DNA of 64,000 nt, from NCBI RefSeq assembly GCF_010091945.1, contig NZ_WVIE01000006.1:149777-213776 (forward strand), given 5' to 3'. Below the pieces are notes generated by a model. It saw nothing but the letters and a program-made list of their open reading frames with translations. It was not told the DNA's origin and did not search any database. This document shows, one piece after another, positions 8,535-15,811 of the stretch; positions within the stretch are counted from its first letter, which is position 1; the number at the start of each line of letters is the position of its first letter. The position numbers and the translations under genes were made by a program. Source of the DNA: Myxacorys almedinensis A (GTDB taxonomy: Bacteria; Cyanobacteriota; Cyanobacteriia; Leptolyngbyales; Leptolyngbyaceae).

Positions 8535-9386
8535 TCAGGTCTCCCGTGGCGCTCGGAAGGAAAGGAGGGATAGAAATCGATTATCTTGACGCAACTGATC
8601 AAAGTCACCGTTGCTTTGAGCAATTTCTTGGTATTCGTCGGGGCTAAGTTCGATGGCTTTTTGCAAATGCTTGAAGGCTAGGTCAAAATCCCCTTGAATG
8701 GCATAACAGCAGGCTTTGTTGTACCACACGGTGGCGGCTTCTGGTCTGAGGGCAAGGGCGCGATCGTAGCTTTCTAAGGCAGCATCGATTCGTCCTAAGT
8801 GATAGAGAGCATTGCCGCGATTTGTCCAAGATTCTTCAAAATCAGGTTTATACTCCAGCGCCTTGTCATAGCTGGCAACGACTTTCTCAAATTGCCCCAG
8901 TTTCCGGAAGGCAAGCCCGCGGCTATACCATGCCCAATGGTAGTCGGGTTTGAATTCGATCGCCCGATCGTAGCTGTTGATCGCGTCTTCGTAGCGCTCT
9001 AAATTTCGCAAAGAAATGCCTCGGTTGTACCATGCCCAGTGATAGCTAGCACGGTATCGAATGGCGTGGTCGTAGCTTGCAACCGCTTCCTCATAGCGTC
9101 CCAGTTCATCTAAAGCGTTCCCTCGATTGTTCCATGCTTCAGGAAACCCAGGCTGGTATTCTAGGGCTTGGTCATAGCTTGCGATCGCGTCTTGAAACCG
9201 ACCCAGATGATAAAGCGAGTTGCCCCGGTTATACCAAGCGTCTGGGTAATCGGGTTTGTTATTGAGGGCAGCTTCATAACTGTGAATTGCAGTTGTGTAA
9301 GCTTTTGTTTTGTTGAGATAAAGTCCTTTCTGAAAGAAAAAGGTTGTTTCCACGTCTTGAACTTGGCTCATCGCCTGATTTGTCAT
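8535..9386 (-). CDS. Tetratricopeptide repeat protein
   Basis: A 283-residue protein made almost entirely of TPR units (about seven), with highly regular repeats of the type AWYNRG-x5-LGR-x-xDAI-x-SYD-x-ALEYKPD. The last unit, FDLAFKHLQKAIELSPDEY, is followed by a short FDQLRQDNRFLSLL tail like that of the downstream TPR paralogue. It is an adaptor or scaffold by family; its partners are unknown. It starts at ATG 9386 (MTNQAMSQ), with a second possible ATG at residue 6. The 16-base spacing to the downstream TPR gene indicates co-transcription. Confidence 0.88.
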   Translation of the reverse strand: MTNQAMSQVQDVETTFFFQKGLYLNKTKAYTTAIHSYEAALNNKPDYPDAWYNRGNSLYHLGRFQDAIASYDQALEYQPGFPEAWNNRGNALDELGRYEEAVASYDHAIRYRASYHWAWYNRGISLRNLERYEDAINSYDRAIEFKPDYHWAWYSRGLAFRKLGQFEKVVASYDKALEYKPDFEESWTNRGNALYHLGRIDAALESYDRALALRPEAATVWYNKACCYAIQGDFDLAFKHLQKAIELSPDEYQEIAQSNGDFDQLRQDNRFLSLLSFRAPRET

Positions 9387-9530
9387 CGCTTAGAGTGTCC
9401 TTGTTAAAGTTCCCAGGATGATCTAGCCAACAACACACAAGGGTAGGAAATCTTAATAAGACCAGGAAAAAGAAAAGTTTCTAACAGCCAAGCGCGGTGA
9501 AACCAATGGTTTAATTTTATTATTTTAACT

Positions 9531-10271
9531 CTATAGAAAGGGAATTTCTTGAGTTTGAGTTTCGATGTCTAATAGGACAGTTCGGTCTTTAATTTTTAGA
9601 GAGCAAACTTTTAGAATTGTTCCTTCTAATTGAAAGTAAGGTTGCTCTGCGATCGCATTCAATCTTTGAAGAAGTGCGATCGTAAATGGAAGCGATAATC
9701 CTTGTTCAGGCAAGCAAGAAAACGTCTCTAATGAAATGGGTTGAGTCTCGGTACGAGCGCGAATTACAACTGAAAAGCTGACCTGGCGAACTTGCTGAGA
9801 TTCTTGCAGTTTTGCTCCTCCCGAAAAGCGAATTTTGTTGTCGCTAGGGAGGCGAATCGAAAAAGGCGGACACAATTCAACCGTAACAAGCTTTCGATTT
9901 ACCTCTAAATGCAAATGAGGAAGCTTTTCAAGAATTATTTTTGAATTTAACGCCTGAATTAAGTCTGCCTCGGTCAAAACTAAGTGAGTGCGGCTATTAA
10001 CAGGTTCGTTGAATCCAATTTTTCCTAGGAAAATGCTTAAAGGATCAATGGCAATTTGATCTGTCGTGATTTCCAACTCTTGAATCCGAATTCCTTCTTT
10101 AGTTAAACCTCTGCCTTTTACTGATATTGAATTAGAGCGACCTTGAAAAAGATTAAGCAGGTTTGTCTTTGTCGCTACACCAATTTGCCTTACGCTATCT
10201 AACTGGCGGAGTATAGTTTGCTTAATAATATTAGAAACGGCTTGATCTTCGGGTCGCGATTTGCCTGACAT
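9531..10271 (-). CDS. DUF2993 / LmeA-like phospholipid-binding family protein
   Basis: A 246-residue protein of the DUF2993 family, common in cyanobacteria and related to LmeA-type lipid-binding proteins of actinobacteria. The typical start of the domain (ISNIIKQTILRQL-like) is followed by GRGLTKEGIRIQELEI and a LTEADLIQALNS segment. No convincing signal peptide or catalytic residues are present, so it is probably cytoplasmic or peripherally membrane-associated here. It is monocistronic, divergent from the gene at 10510. Family assignment is from sequence pattern. The lipid-binding role is by analogy with other family members. Confidence 0.75.
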   Translation of the reverse strand: MSGKSRPEDQAVSNIIKQTILRQLDSVRQIGVATKTNLLNLFQGRSNSISVKGRGLTKEGIRIQELEITTDQIAIDPLSIFLGKIGFNEPVNSRTHLVLTEADLIQALNSKIILEKLPHLHLEVNRKLVTVELCPPFSIRLPSDNKIRFSGGAKLQESQQVRQVSFSVVIRARTETQPISLETFSCLPEQGLSLPFTIALLQRLNAIAEQPYFQLEGTILKVCSLKIKDRTVLLDIETQTQEIPFL

Positions 10272-10509
10272 GGTTAGAATACTTCTTGTAAAAAATATTT
10301 AGCTATATTTGGCTTTATTTTGGCTAGATTTAGCCCCAATTTGCCTCTACACTTTGAGAGATGAAGAATTGAGCAAAAACCTCTACTAATATAAATAGAG
10401 AAGGAGCCTTACCTGTTGTGAAATAAACTGCTCGACATCGAAAATACAGCCAGTTTACAAGCCCAATCTTTCCCAATCTTTGTCAGATAGAGTCATTTAG
10501 AGTCATTGC

Positions 10510-11163
10510 ATGAGCTACCCCCAAGCCCCTTGGAGCCTCAAAGGATTTGCCTACCAAACCCTGCATCTGATTGATGTTGCTAAAGCATCAGCCCATGTTC
10601 CAATTGGGCTAGAAATTGTCTCCTTTCTGCCCGGAAAAACCCTTGGTGGAGTCTATCTTTCGCAGTATAAAGCTGGCTCAACCTTGCTATATAGCGAATT
10701 AATTGTAATCGCCGCGATCGTACGTCGGCATAGCGCGATTGGCATGTGGGTTTCTCACATTTATGTGGATAACCTAGAGTCGGTTGAGGGCGGTCGCAAC
10801 ATTTGGAAATTGCCGAAAGAAGCGGCGGAGTTTCACTGGTCAAATCAGCAGAGTAATGTATTAGTAAAACAACGCGATCGCACGCTTTGTCACTTTACTT
10901 CTGGCTGGCAGCTAAATTTCTGGCGACAAAATGGACAGGTTCTAACATACAGCCAGTTAGAGTCTGATTTACTTTTGTTTGAAACCTCTGCTGCTGCTGA
11001 TCTTGCGATCGTCACGTCTCGTCTAGAGGTGCCAAGCTCTAGCCCATTTGCCCGCCTCATCGACTCTCCACCTTGGTTAACCGTAAAAGCCGAAGGGTTA
11101 GATGCCACGGTAGGTGTGCCCAGCGTAGTTGCACCCGGCACAAAAATCTTCGCAACCCGTTGA
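10510..11163 (+). CDS. Acetoacetate decarboxylase family protein
   Basis: A 217-residue protein resembling the acetoacetate decarboxylase (ADC) superfamily. The GGRNIWKLPKEAAEF segment at about residues 95-109 matches the family motif around the Schiff-base lysine (N-x-W-x-L-P-K), and the upstream GGVYLSQYKAGSTLLYSEL fits the first strands of the fold. Many cyanobacterial members are of unknown activity, and true acetoacetate decarboxylation should not be assumed. It is flanked by a divergent DUF2993 gene and a GNAT gene on the same strand 112 bases downstream. Confidence 0.7.
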   Translation: MSYPQAPWSLKGFAYQTLHLIDVAKASAHVPIGLEIVSFLPGKTLGGVYLSQYKAGSTLLYSELIVIAAIVRRHSAIGMWVSHIYVDNLESVEGGRNIWKLPKEAAEFHWSNQQSNVLVKQRDRTLCHFTSGWQLNFWRQNGQVLTYSQLESDLLLFETSAAADLAIVTSRLEVPSSSPFARLIDSPPWLTVKAEGLDATVGVPSVVAPGTKIFATR

Positions 11164-11275
11164 ATTTATTTCATGATAAATAATTGTATGCATCTGTTTG
11201 TCTGCTGATCAAGATAGAGAAAATCTGCTGCTAAGCTAGGGTTAAGCAGCACCAAGCAAGAAAGGTAGCACCAGC

Positions 11276-11800
11276 ATGAGCCTTGTCTTTGAAACTCAGA
11301 GATTGCTGTTAAAGCCAAGTTCAAAGAGCGACCTTAGGGCTTTGCATAGCATTTTTGCTGATCCCTACGTTAGGAAATATCTATGCGATGATAAAACATT
11401 TTCTTTGCAACAGGTTGAAGAGATGCTGATAGCAAGTCAGAAGCTTTTTGATGAAGAAAAACTTGGTTTGTGGCTGATAGAAACAAAGAATCGACGTGAA
11501 ATCATTGGGTTTGTAGGCTTATGGTATTTCTTTGATGAACAGCAGCCTCAGTTAACTTATGCGTTGCTGCCGAAGGGAACCAAACAGGGCTATGCAACCG
11601 AAGCCGCAACTAAGATTTTGGAATACTGTTTTAAACATTTAGGTTATAAATATATGGTGGCAAGTTCTGATGCATCTAACCTTGAGTCGCATGGGGTTGC
11701 TGCGAGATTAGGAATGCAAAAAGTAGAAGAACGAACGATTAATGGAAACCTTGTAGCGTTCTTCAAAATTAAGCAGACAGTATCATCAGCCGCACGATGA
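11276..11800 (+). CDS. GNAT family N-acetyltransferase (RimJ/RimL-like)
   Basis: A 174-residue RimJ/RimL-type acetyltransferase. It opens with the family's ETQRLLLKPSSKSDL, continues with IGFVGLWYFFD and QLTYALLPKGTKQGYATEA (acetyl-CoA-binding motif A, about residues 98-115) and SNLESHGVAARLGM (motif B). Substrate is unknown; relatives acetylate ribosomal protein N-termini, antibiotics or small amines. The start ATG at 11276 is preceded by AAGGTAG about 9 bases upstream. Its base composition is lower in G+C than the flanking housekeeping genes. It borders the accessory region that begins just downstream. Confidence 0.85.
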   Translation: MSLVFETQRLLLKPSSKSDLRALHSIFADPYVRKYLCDDKTFSLQQVEEMLIASQKLFDEEKLGLWLIETKNRREIIGFVGLWYFFDEQQPQLTYALLPKGTKQGYATEAATKILEYCFKHLGYKYMVASSDASNLESHGVAARLGMQKVEERTINGNLVAFFKIKQTVSSAAR

Positions 11801-12057
11801 AGCTTTCTGTTCACACGGTTGAGCAGCTTCAGCAGCAGAGCGATCGCTCAAACTGAGATGCTGAGTCACGATCGCTTTGTTCGTTCACATCAGATGAATT
11901 GATGCACGTTGCCGTCTGCGATCGATAATGTTTTTCAGGCGAAGCGCGACCCGTAAGGGTCTGAGGTGTAATTTCTCGCAGTTGCGCTTTGTGTTAAATG
12001 TAACCTTTTTCAACCTCTACTATAATAAACTGACGCATGATGAGTTGTGAGGTCATG

Positions 12058-12273
12058 ATGAGTCAGAGTTCTAAATTTGAGCAGACCCTAAGTGAGATAG
12101 ATGCGCTATCACTTGAGGAGCAGGAGTCGCTGATTCAAATTGTGCAGCGGCGTTTGGCTGAGCGGCGACGGGTAGAAATTGCGGCTAATATTGCTCAGGC
12201 AAAAACAGAGTATGCGGCAGGAAGAGTATTTCGTGGCAACGCTGAGCAGATTATGGCTGAGTTGCGGAAATGA
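12058..12273 (+). CDS. Antitoxin-like protein of a RelE-type toxin-antitoxin pair
   Basis: A 71-residue acidic/amphipathic protein: an N-terminal SLEEQESLIQIVQRRLAERRR helix segment and a C-terminal AAGRVFRGNAEQIMAELRK. Such small proteins precede YafQ/RelE-like toxins in many cyanobacteria. I chose the ATG at 12058 (MSQSSKFEQ), near a GAGG box; an in-frame ATG at 12037 would add seven residues. TATAAT at 12021-12026 could be its -10 element. The stop overlaps the downstream toxin start by four bases (ATGA), the usual coupling in these operons. The antitoxin reading frame appears intact although the toxin is frameshifted. Confidence 0.72.
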   Translation: MSQSSKFEQTLSEIDALSLEEQESLIQIVQRRLAERRRVEIAANIAQAKTEYAAGRVFRGNAEQIMAELRK

Positions 12274-12553
12274 AAACGCTGGTTTTTGCAACCTCATTTA
12301 AACGGGCATACAAACGATTGGTGCGGCGACAGCCAGATTTAGATGAGAAGGTTGAAGAACGGCTAGCGTTATTGGCAGCTAATCCATTTGATCCAGTGTT
12401 GCAAACCCATAAATTGAAAGAAAATTGGCTGACTCGTGGGCATGTTCGGTGGAGTATGACTGTCGTATTGTGTTTGACTTCGTTGAGAATCCTGAGACGG
12501 GAGAAACAGAGATTTTGCTGATTGACATTGGCTCTCACGACGAGGTGTACTAA
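12270..12553 (+). pseudogene. Frameshifted RelE/YafQ-type toxin (mRNA interferase family)
   Basis: The frame from ATG 12270 encodes a typical start (ATSFKRAYKRLVRRQPDL, then a PFDPVLQTHKLK segment) and loses homology after about 12420. The remainder of a RelE-type toxin (LADSWACSVEYDCRIVFDF, then ETEILLIDIGSHDEVY) is present in the other frame up to the TAA at 12551-12553. Restoring a single base near 12420 gives a continuous 94-residue protein of the usual family length. So this is a one-base deletion (a real inactivation or a sequencing error), not a truncated gene. The ATGA overlap with the antitoxin supports the pair. An intact product would cleave mRNA at the ribosome. Confidence 0.8.
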
Positions 12554-12592
12554 GGAGTTTTATGGATCGCTCTGAGTTCTGGATAAGGTGAG

Positions 12593-12745
12593 CGCGATCG
12601 CTAACATCATCTCGACACCTTGAGAAATGAAAGCGCGATTTCAAAAATCATTCAACTATCAAGCGCGATCGCACAAATTATTCAACCATTAAACGCGATC
12701 GCACAAACAATCGAGCGATCGACAATGAAGCGCGATCGCACATTG
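12593..12745. repeat. HIP1-bounded modular intergenic repeats, block A
   Basis: First of four blocks of a dispersed repeat family built from GCGATCGC octamers separated by two or three recurring spacers. One spacer reads TAACATTATCTCGACACC then TTGAGAAATGAAAG; another reads ACAAATCATTCAACCATCAA; a third includes AACAATCGAGCGATCGACAA. Here the order is the TTGAGAAATGAAAG type, then ATTCAACTATCAAG, ATTCAACCATTAAA and ACAATCGAGCGATCGAC. The rest of the 383-base gap (12746-12936) shows no gene that I can support. Confidence 0.7.
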
Positions 12746-12936
12746 TTTGTTGCTCTACGTTCTGCAATCGCACTCCTCAATTGCGGTTCCTCTAGAGTTG
12801 CACTTTGCGTTAATCGCGCTTCTGCCTAAGCTGCCGGATGATACGCGATGCACTTGAAAGGCGATCGCTTGAGAGCATCGATCGCAGATTCGCTTTATTG
12901 ATTTTGGGCAAAGATGTTGGAGTTTCGATCGCTCAA

Positions 12937-13314
12937 TCAGCAAGAGGCGTTTGAGTCTTTCTCACCCTGATACGTTTCAATCAAATCTTGAATCTCCTTA
13001 GCGCTGATAGTTGCTTGGTCAGACTTGGAATAAATTAGGTGAAGGATAACACTGGAAGGAGATGTAATTTGATAAATCAGACGATAACCACCACTTTTAC
13101 CAGATTGAGCATCACTATTCCTGGCACGAGCTTTATAGACTGCGTACTTTGTCTCTGGAATTTGCTCACCGATAAAATCACCTAGGAGCAGACAATCTAG
13201 AATTGGCTGAATGTCTGTTTTAATTCGACGATAGCGTTTGGCAAGTCCTTTAAGACGGCGTTTGAAAACATCTGTGAATGTGAGTTGTACTAGAGCTTCG
13301 GAAGAATCAGACAT
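12937..13314 (-). CDS. RelE/ParE-superfamily toxin
   Basis: A basic protein of about 125 residues with the RelE-superfamily layout. An N-terminal helix pair (FTDVFKRRLKGLAKRYRRI) is followed by the central strands VYKARARNSDAQSGKSGGYRLIYQI and a final VILHLIYSKSDQATISAKEI strand-helix. The R-x-x-Y-x-I segment and K-S-D near the end are usual for RelE/YgjN-like toxins. Expected activity is ribosome-dependent mRNA cleavage, with neutralisation by the upstream partner. I start at ATG 13314 (MSDSSEALVQ), which overlaps the antitoxin stop by 8 bases; an ATG at 13323 is also possible. Confidence 0.75.
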   Translation of the reverse strand: MSDSSEALVQLTFTDVFKRRLKGLAKRYRRIKTDIQPILDCLLLGDFIGEQIPETKYAVYKARARNSDAQSGKSGGYRLIYQITSPSSVILHLIYSKSDQATISAKEIQDLIETYQGEKDSNASC

Positions 13315-13546
13315 CAATTCCATCCCAAAGTTCAGAGATAGGAAAGGTTTGACCTGCCTCTGCTTGACGGAAAGATTCCTTTAAGTCAGCCAAGATTTGC
13401 GTTTTCGAGTCTGCTTCTGGTTCAAAATTTTCATCAAGTAGGGTAATTCGGACACGAACTCTAGCGTGCTTACTGAAACTAAGGGGTTGGAGTAGTAAAA
13501 GTTGTCCTTGTTCATCGATCGCACCCATTACCTCAATTTCCTGCAT
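13307..13546 (-). CDS. Antitoxin of the downstream RelE-like toxin
   Basis: A 79-residue protein from ATG 13546 (MQEIEVMGAIDEQGQLLL), with a beta-rich N-terminus like the AbrB/DUF-type antitoxins of cyanobacterial RelE pairs. Its acidic C-terminus (ADLKESFRQAEAGQTFPISELWDGI) would thread into the toxin. An earlier GTG at 13558 adds four residues and is less likely. The stop codon region overlaps the toxin start, consistent with antitoxin-first translational coupling. The assignment rests on size, position and pattern. Confidence 0.72.
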   Translation of the reverse strand: MQEIEVMGAIDEQGQLLLLQPLSFSKHARVRVRITLLDENFEPEADSKTQILADLKESFRQAEAGQTFPISELWDGIDV

Positions 13547-13626
13547 TGCCCTACTCACTCAACGATATGCTATCCGCATTGTAGCAGTGGGCTTTCACTC
13601 CCCGCCTACCCATCACCCTTGCACTT

Positions 13627-13706
13627 AGGGCAAACGCATGAAAATTATTGAGACAAGATTCTAAGCAGATAGGCATCATCCCATCCTGCCTTTTTGCGTT
13701 TGCCCT
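13627..13706. repeat. 80-bp element with 12-bp perfect terminal inverted repeats
   Basis: AGGGCAAACGCA (13627-13638) is mirrored by TGCGTTTGCCCT (13695-13706). The pairing extends outward as CACTT/AAGTG with a three-base bulge. The 56-base interior has no gene. It looks like a small MITE or an excised mobile-element end. It lies between the RelE-like pair and the decayed iron-transport gene. No clear target duplication is visible. Confidence 0.5.
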
Positions 13707-13744
13707 GGAAAGTGGGGCGATCGTAGAACAGAAATAAGGACAGA

Positions 13745-13776
13745 ATCGTTATCATTGCATATGGCAATTGTCTCAT
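13745..13776. promoter_or_regulatory. Fur-box-like AT-rich palindrome beside relic iron locus
   Basis: GTTATCATTGCATATGGCAA and the following TTGTCTCATT contain inverted halves (ATTGC/GCAAT, GTTATC-like ends), loosely like a Fur operator. It lies next to the degenerate receptor-promoter repeats at 13804-13847. The match is weak and is inferred mostly from context. Confidence 0.3.
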
Positions 13777-13803
13777 TTGTACCGAGCAAAAGCCTATTTT
13801 GAC

Positions 13804-13847
13804 GGCTAGCGGAGCTTTTTTTGAATGCTAGACGGACTTTTTTAGAG
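13804..13847 (-). promoter_or_regulatory. Relic of the siderophore-receptor promoter direct repeat
   Basis: Two copies of a CTAG-x-GGA-x-CTTTTTT motif, 22 bases apart (CTAG at 13806 and 13828), match the perfect 21-bp direct repeat at 20137-20178 in front of the TonB-receptor gene. In both places the second CTAG supplies the TAG stop of the upstream leftward gene. The receptor gene that should follow to the left is missing. Confidence 0.5.
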
Positions 13848-14240
13848 GATGCGGTTTGGTTGACGAATTAACGAGATATTTATAGAGATCATCAATTACG
13901 GCGTTAGCAGCAGATGGATCGTTCCATGTCCATGTCCAAAAATCGACCAAAAAAATTGATTGTTCTGAACCGCTTTTAGCTGCTTCCAAATTGGCTTGTG
14001 CTTTAATCTCTCATAAGTTTCCAGTTCTCTAAAGTCATGGGTATACAGCAGGAATAAGACATCACCATCTAAAACATCCAGTCTTTCCTCAGAGATGTTA
14101 AAGATTCCTCTATCTGGCAGGACAACATCCTGTGCGGCTGGGCGTTGCAGTCCAACTTCTTCGAGAATAGAACCGACAAATGAGTTTTTGACCAAGACAT
14201 AGTTGTTAGAAGGCGCAGTACTCGCGATCGCACAAATCAT
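13828..14240 (-). pseudogene. Decayed iron-siderophore ABC transporter substrate-binding protein
   Basis: Only the C-terminal third of a FecB-like binding protein remains (VLVKNSFVGSILEEVGLQRP, then DGDVLFLLYTHDF and KPIWKQLKAVQNNQFF). It aligns by eye with the intact gene at 16509-17504 (KNSFAGTILTDLGLKRPE; DPLWQKLKAVQQKRVY). A one-base loss in the homopolymer at about 13950-13956 shifts the frame. The correct frame then continues as DFWTWTWNDPSAANAVIDDL to a TAG at 13828. Upstream, homology stops at about 14225, exactly where the HIP1 repeat block begins, and the apparent Met comes from repeat DNA. So the gene is both truncated and frameshifted. Confidence 0.8.
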
Positions 14241-14480
14241 TCAACTATCAAGCGCGATCGCTAACATTATCTCGACACCTTGAGAAATGAAAGCACGATC
14301 GCAAAATTTATTCAACCAGCAAGCGCGATCGCACAAATCATCTAGAGATCGACATCTTGAGAAATGAAAGCGCGATCGCGGAAATCATTCAACCAGCAAG
14401 CGCGATCGCACTTCACAAAACCTCTGAGATGCGAGCGCACAAACCATCAAGCGATCGACCATTGAGCGCGATCGCGCCTT
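14223..14480. repeat. HIP1-bounded modular intergenic repeats, block B
   Basis: Longest block of the family. Successive GCGATCGC octamers are separated by ACAAATCATTCAACTATCAA, by the TAACATTATCTCGACACC plus TTGAGAAATGAAAG module, by ATTCAACCAGCAAG, by ATCTAGAGATCGACATC plus TTGAGAAATGAAAG, and again by ATTCAACCAGCAAG. Several modules are identical, or differ at one or two bases, to those at 16209-16395. The block abuts the truncated FecB relic on one side and the DUF4351 relic on the other. Confidence 0.75.
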
Positions 14481-14486
14481 TCATCC

Positions 14487-14582
14487 CTACCTTTGCCCGT
14501 CCTGGAAGACCTCAGCGAAGCCTTACTCGATTTCACCACATTGGCAGATCTAGAGGCTTGGTTGGAAGCGATTAACCACTGA
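14487..14582 (+). pseudogene. C-terminal relic of a DUF4351 (Rpn/PD-(D/E)XK transposase-like) gene
   Basis: Thirty-one codons ending at TGA 14580-14582 read LPVLEDLSEALLDFTTLADL, then EAWLEAINH. This is the typical C-terminus of cyanobacterial DUF4351 proteins of the Rpn recombination-promoting nuclease group. Nothing of the rest of the gene is present. The fragment is embedded between HIP1-type repeats on both sides (to 14480 and from 14583), so it is probably what remains after repeat-mediated loss. Identification is from the characteristic L-E-x-L-x-E-A-L-L-D-F pattern. Confidence 0.6.
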
Positions 14583-14635
14583 GCGCGATCGCAAAAACCA
14601 TCAAGCGATCGACAATCAGAGCGCAATCTCCGGAG
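14583..14635. repeat. HIP1-bounded modular repeats, short block
   Basis: A short run with GCGATCGC, AAAAACCATCAAGCGATCGA and CAATCAGAGCGCAAT spacers of the same family as blocks A-D, immediately after the DUF4351 relic. The remaining bases to 14698 hold the upstream region of the HigB-like gene. Confidence 0.55.
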
Positions 14636-14698
14636 TAAAATAGAGCGATTTAAGGATGGGGGCGATCGTTGAGAAAATTAGAGCCTGGAGACTGAAGT

Positions 14699-15037
14699 GT
14701 GGATGTACGTCCGATCGAGGTTGAGATCTACGAAACAGAAGAGGGGAGAGCGCCATTTTCTGAATGGGTGATGCAATTAAAAGATATTCAGGCATCTGCT
14801 AGGGTCTTGCTGAGGTTGGATCGAGTCAAGCAAGGAAATTTGGGAGATCATAAGTTTATTGCGGATGGGATGTTTGAGTTGAGGATTGATACAGGGGCGG
14901 GGTGTCGGGTGTATTTTGGGCGAGTTGGCAATGAGCGGATTGTGATTCTGTGGGGTGGGGATAAGAGTACGCAGGGACGCGATATTGAAAAAGCATTAGA
15001 ATTTTGGATGAGTTATCGGAGTCGGGATGATGCCTAA
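14699..15037 (+). CDS. HigB-like (RelE-superfamily) addiction module killer protein
   Basis: A 112-residue toxin of the 'addiction module killer' group of RelE-superfamily proteins. It contains IEVEIYETEEGRAPFSEWVMQL at the start, then RLDRVKQGNLGDHKFIADG and the RIDTGAGCRVYF strand pair. It ends with IVILWGGDKSTQGRDIEKAL, in which the G-D-K-S-x-Q-x-x-D-I signature is diagnostic. Expected action is translation-dependent mRNA cleavage. The start is GTG 14699 (the ATG at 14703 is in another frame). It is first in a toxin-then-antitoxin operon, the order typical of higBA, and overlaps the antitoxin frame by 11 bases. Confidence 0.85.
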   Translation: MDVRPIEVEIYETEEGRAPFSEWVMQLKDIQASARVLLRLDRVKQGNLGDHKFIADGMFELRIDTGAGCRVYFGRVGNERIVILWGGDKSTQGRDIEKALEFWMSYRSRDDA

Positions 15038-15311
15038 AAGTAGAGCTTATGAAGATGAGTTGATGGTGTATTTGCAGGACTCGCAGCGGGCGATCGCTTA
15101 TTTGAATGGGGCGTTGGAGGAGGGTGATCCGGAGTTTTTGCTGTTGGCGTTGCGGAATGTGGCGAGAGCAAAGGGGAAGACAATCAATTTTCAGTTTGGC
15201 GATCGAGTGAATGAGTCGGGTGCATTGGTGCTGGAGTGGCATGAGTTGGTAAAAGTGCTGACCGAGTTAGGGCTGGGTTTGGCTGTAAAAGAAACTTCAC
15301 AGGCGGCTTAG
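15027..15311 (+). CDS. HigA-like antidote protein
   Basis: A 94-residue antitoxin of the 'addiction module antidote' group. The YLNGALEEGDPEFLLLALRNVARAKG segment is characteristic of these HTH-containing partners of HigB-like toxins. The C-terminal helix region (SGALVLEWHELVKVLTELGLGLAVK) corresponds to the DNA-binding end. It would neutralise the toxin encoded at 14699 and probably repress the operon. It overlaps the toxin frame by 11 bases. Two adjacent ATGs (15027 and 15030) are possible starts. Confidence 0.8.
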   Translation: MMPKSRAYEDELMVYLQDSQRAIAYLNGALEEGDPEFLLLALRNVARAKGKTINFQFGDRVNESGALVLEWHELVKVLTELGLGLAVKETSQAA

Positions 15312-15315
15312 AGGA

Positions 15316-15400
15316 GCGATCGACCATCAAAGCGCGATCGCACAAACCATCAAGCGATTGACCATCAGAGCGCGACCCTGGAGCAAAATTTGAGCGATGG
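15316..15400. repeat. HIP1-bounded modular repeats, block C
   Basis: GCGATCGACCATCAAAGC, GCGATCGCACAAACCATCAA and GCGATTGACCATCAGAGCGC lie in the short gap between the antidote gene and the papain-fold toxin gene. They are variants of the spacer set seen in blocks A, B and D. Confidence 0.6.
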
Positions 15401-15421
15401 GTTCAGAAATTTGAGTGATGA

Positions 15422-15793
15422 GTGACGAAGGCTGTGAGCTTAGAAACAAATGAAGAGATTTATCGGGAGGTTGGCAAAATTGTTGAACCATTCGAGGTAC
15501 TGGAGTGTCTTGAGTGCGCTCAGGCGGTGATCAGTTGGTTGAAGCAGAATCAGATTCAGGGAACATTACTGAGGTTAAGAACGAAGTATCGAGATGAGTT
15601 TATTTTGAGCGATCGCTGGGAGAAATTTGGTCGCACCGAGAGTATTTCGACGAATGGGATTCATTATGGCGTTGAAGTTCGGGGAAGGGTGTTTGATAAT
15701 CTGTCGATCGAGGGGTTGAGTAGAGAAGCCTGGATAAATGATTTTGCTTGCCGTAGAGGAGCGTTTATCCTTGAGGAATTAGAACAGGTTTGA
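15422..15793 (+). CDS. Papain-fold toxin domain protein (Tox-PL-2-like)
   Basis: A 123-residue stand-alone domain that fits the papain-fold toxin 2 family known from C-termini of polymorphic toxins. The candidate nucleophile is the Cys in ECAQAVISWL (about residue 32), the His lies in NGIHYGVEVRGRVFDNL (about residue 80) and the acidic residue in the following FDNL. The GLSREAWINDF ending is also typical. There is no signal peptide, VgrG, PAAR or RHS module, so it may be a recombined toxin tip or a toxin acting in an intracellular toxin-immunity pair. It starts at GTG 15422. The next gene, 18 bases downstream, is the likely immunity partner. Confidence 0.72.
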   Translation: MTKAVSLETNEEIYREVGKIVEPFEVLECLECAQAVISWLKQNQIQGTLLRLRTKYRDEFILSDRWEKFGRTESISTNGIHYGVEVRGRVFDNLSIEGLSREAWINDFACRRGAFILEELEQV

Positions 15794-15811
15794 AGCATCG
15801 GAGTTGGGGCA

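Noticed and set aside
12620..12829. Open frame of 69 codons with repeated S-A-I-A-Q-I-I-Q-type peptides
   Set aside because: It is a translation of the HIP1 modular repeats; a similar frame at 14357-14575 has the same origin. No ribosome-binding site is present.
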